Shown: positions 15,136 through 15,534 of the stretch, piece after piece
Layout of the letters: each line of letters starts with the position of its first letter
Position numbering within the stretch: the first letter of the stretch is position 1
Source of the DNA: CAIVSN01 sp043778375
GTDB lineage: Bacteria; Patescibacteriota; Gracilibacteria; BD1-5; UBA2023
Length of the DNA stretch: 15,534 nt
Direction: 5' to 3'
Assembly (NCBI GenBank): GCA_043778375.1
Contig: JAYWGH010000058.1
Span: 1-15,534, forward strand
Program-made: the position numbers and the translations under genes
Notes under the pieces: model-generated
Database searches by the model: none
Seen by the model: only the letters and a program-made list of their open reading frames with translations
Told to the model about the DNA's origin: nothing

Positions 15136-15163
15136 TTGCTCTCGCACATATATGCCTTATACT
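15136..15163 (+). promoter_or_regulatory. promoter of the gene at 15182
   Basis: TTGCTC (15136-15141), a 16-nt spacer and TATACT (15158-15163) predict a start near 15170 and a 12-nt U-rich leader. The hexamers and spacing nearly repeat the tRNA-His promoter. Confidence 0.6.
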
Positions 15164-15181
15164 TTAAACTTATCTTTTCTT

Positions 15182-15534
15182 ATGGCATCAATTTTTTTTC
15201 GGGTACTCGTACTCTCATTAGCTTTTGTTGCATATTGATTACAAGAAGCAAACGCCTTCGATCCCCTGAACTCAACTCCCCCAGTGATCCAGTCTGCGTA
15301 CGCTCGTACACAGGATACTTACGAGTCAAAGTATCAAGCTCTCCAAAAAAATCTCCTAAACGGAGTATTCTCAGACGCCCAAAAAACCCGGCTTTCCCAG
15401 GCGGAGAGTCGGATAAAGAGCGCGTATGAGACCCTCTCTACTGCACAAACCTCAAGAGCTAAAAAAATAGCGCAAAGATCCGTAAATCTTGCGGTGCGGA
15501 GGCTCGATACCCTTCTTCTCAGTATGAGTCGGGA
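15182..15534 (+). CDS. exported helical protein, 3'-truncated
   Basis: 117 full codons are visible before the window ends. The N-terminus is a signal peptide (FFRVLVLSLAFVAYG, with likely cleavage after EANA); the TGA at 15236-15238 is codon 19 (Gly). The mature part is polar and probably helical or coiled coil, rich in Ala, Ser, Gln, Lys and Arg: QDTYESKYQALQKNLL, then AQKTRLSQAESRIKSAYETL. I do not recognise a family. It has its own promoter after the csoR-operon terminator, so it is probably a separate unit. The ATG lacks a Shine-Dalgarno sequence. Confidence 0.7.

Noticed and set aside
1..15534. Multiple pseudogenes or frameshifts from in-frame TGA codons
   Set aside because: All interruptions are TGA only, no frame changes are needed, and they fall on conserved Gly positions, so recoding explains them.
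1..15534. CRISPR array, insertion sequence or prophage
   Set aside because: No regularly spaced repeats, transposase, integrase or phage structural genes are visible on either strand.

Overview
The window reads as genomic DNA of a bacterium that translates UGA as glycine (genetic code 25), the code of the candidate phyla Gracilibacteria and Absconditabacteria. Under the standard code about a dozen genes appear broken. When TGA is read as Gly, every one becomes a full-length protein, and the TGA often falls on a conserved family glycine: the first G of the DxGxGI box of the histidine kinase, the FAD-binding GxGxxG of thioredoxin reductase, and the HHQGA of the DUF305 protein. I count 24 in-frame TGA codons. 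None of the 19 gene ends visible here uses TGA (12 TAA, 7 TAG). Which of the two phyla this is cannot be settled from the window; the moderate GC content leans me toward Gracilibacteria.

Layout. 1-3388 (+): the 3' part of a DipZ-like membrane thiol reductase (CcdA helices, thioredoxin domain, C-terminal domain), then an OmpR-type response regulator and its sensor kinase, overlapping by 20 nt. 3465-4235 (+): a secreted Met-rich FAS1 protein, then a terminator. 4327-5235 (+): thioredoxin reductase. 5236-5485: non-coding, with two hairpins. 5486-10725 (-): recG, then a type IV pilin-like gene with its own promoter and terminator, then a tight operon of ruvA, a CsaB-like polysaccharide pyruvyl transferase, a thioredoxin-fold protein without CxxC and a small membrane protein. 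10867-10944 (+): tRNA-His. 11044-12210 (+): ribosomal protein S1 with terminator. 12370-12909 (+): a Phd/RelE-like toxin-antitoxin pair. 12920-13653 (-): a hidden 49-aa His-rich membrane peptide and a YecM-like protein. 13760-15065 (+): a CsoR-type copper repressor, an unrecognised five-helix membrane protein and a Met-rich membrane-anchored DUF305 protein, closed by a terminator. 15182-end (+): the start of an exported Ala/Ser/Gln-rich protein.

How the genes fit together. Housekeeping genes (recG, ruvA, rpsA, tRNA-His) are interleaved with genes for the cell envelope. The envelope set has a thiol-redox and copper theme: DipZ, TrxB, two Met-rich exported proteins (FAS1 and DUF305), a His-rich peptide, and CsoR with an exact copper-ligand spacing. 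The csoR-membrane protein-DUF305 operon, which has no CopA or CopZ in the window, is the best candidate for an undescribed system. Nearly all starts lack a Shine-Dalgarno sequence; many are preceded by U-rich tracts, and csoR looks almost leaderless.
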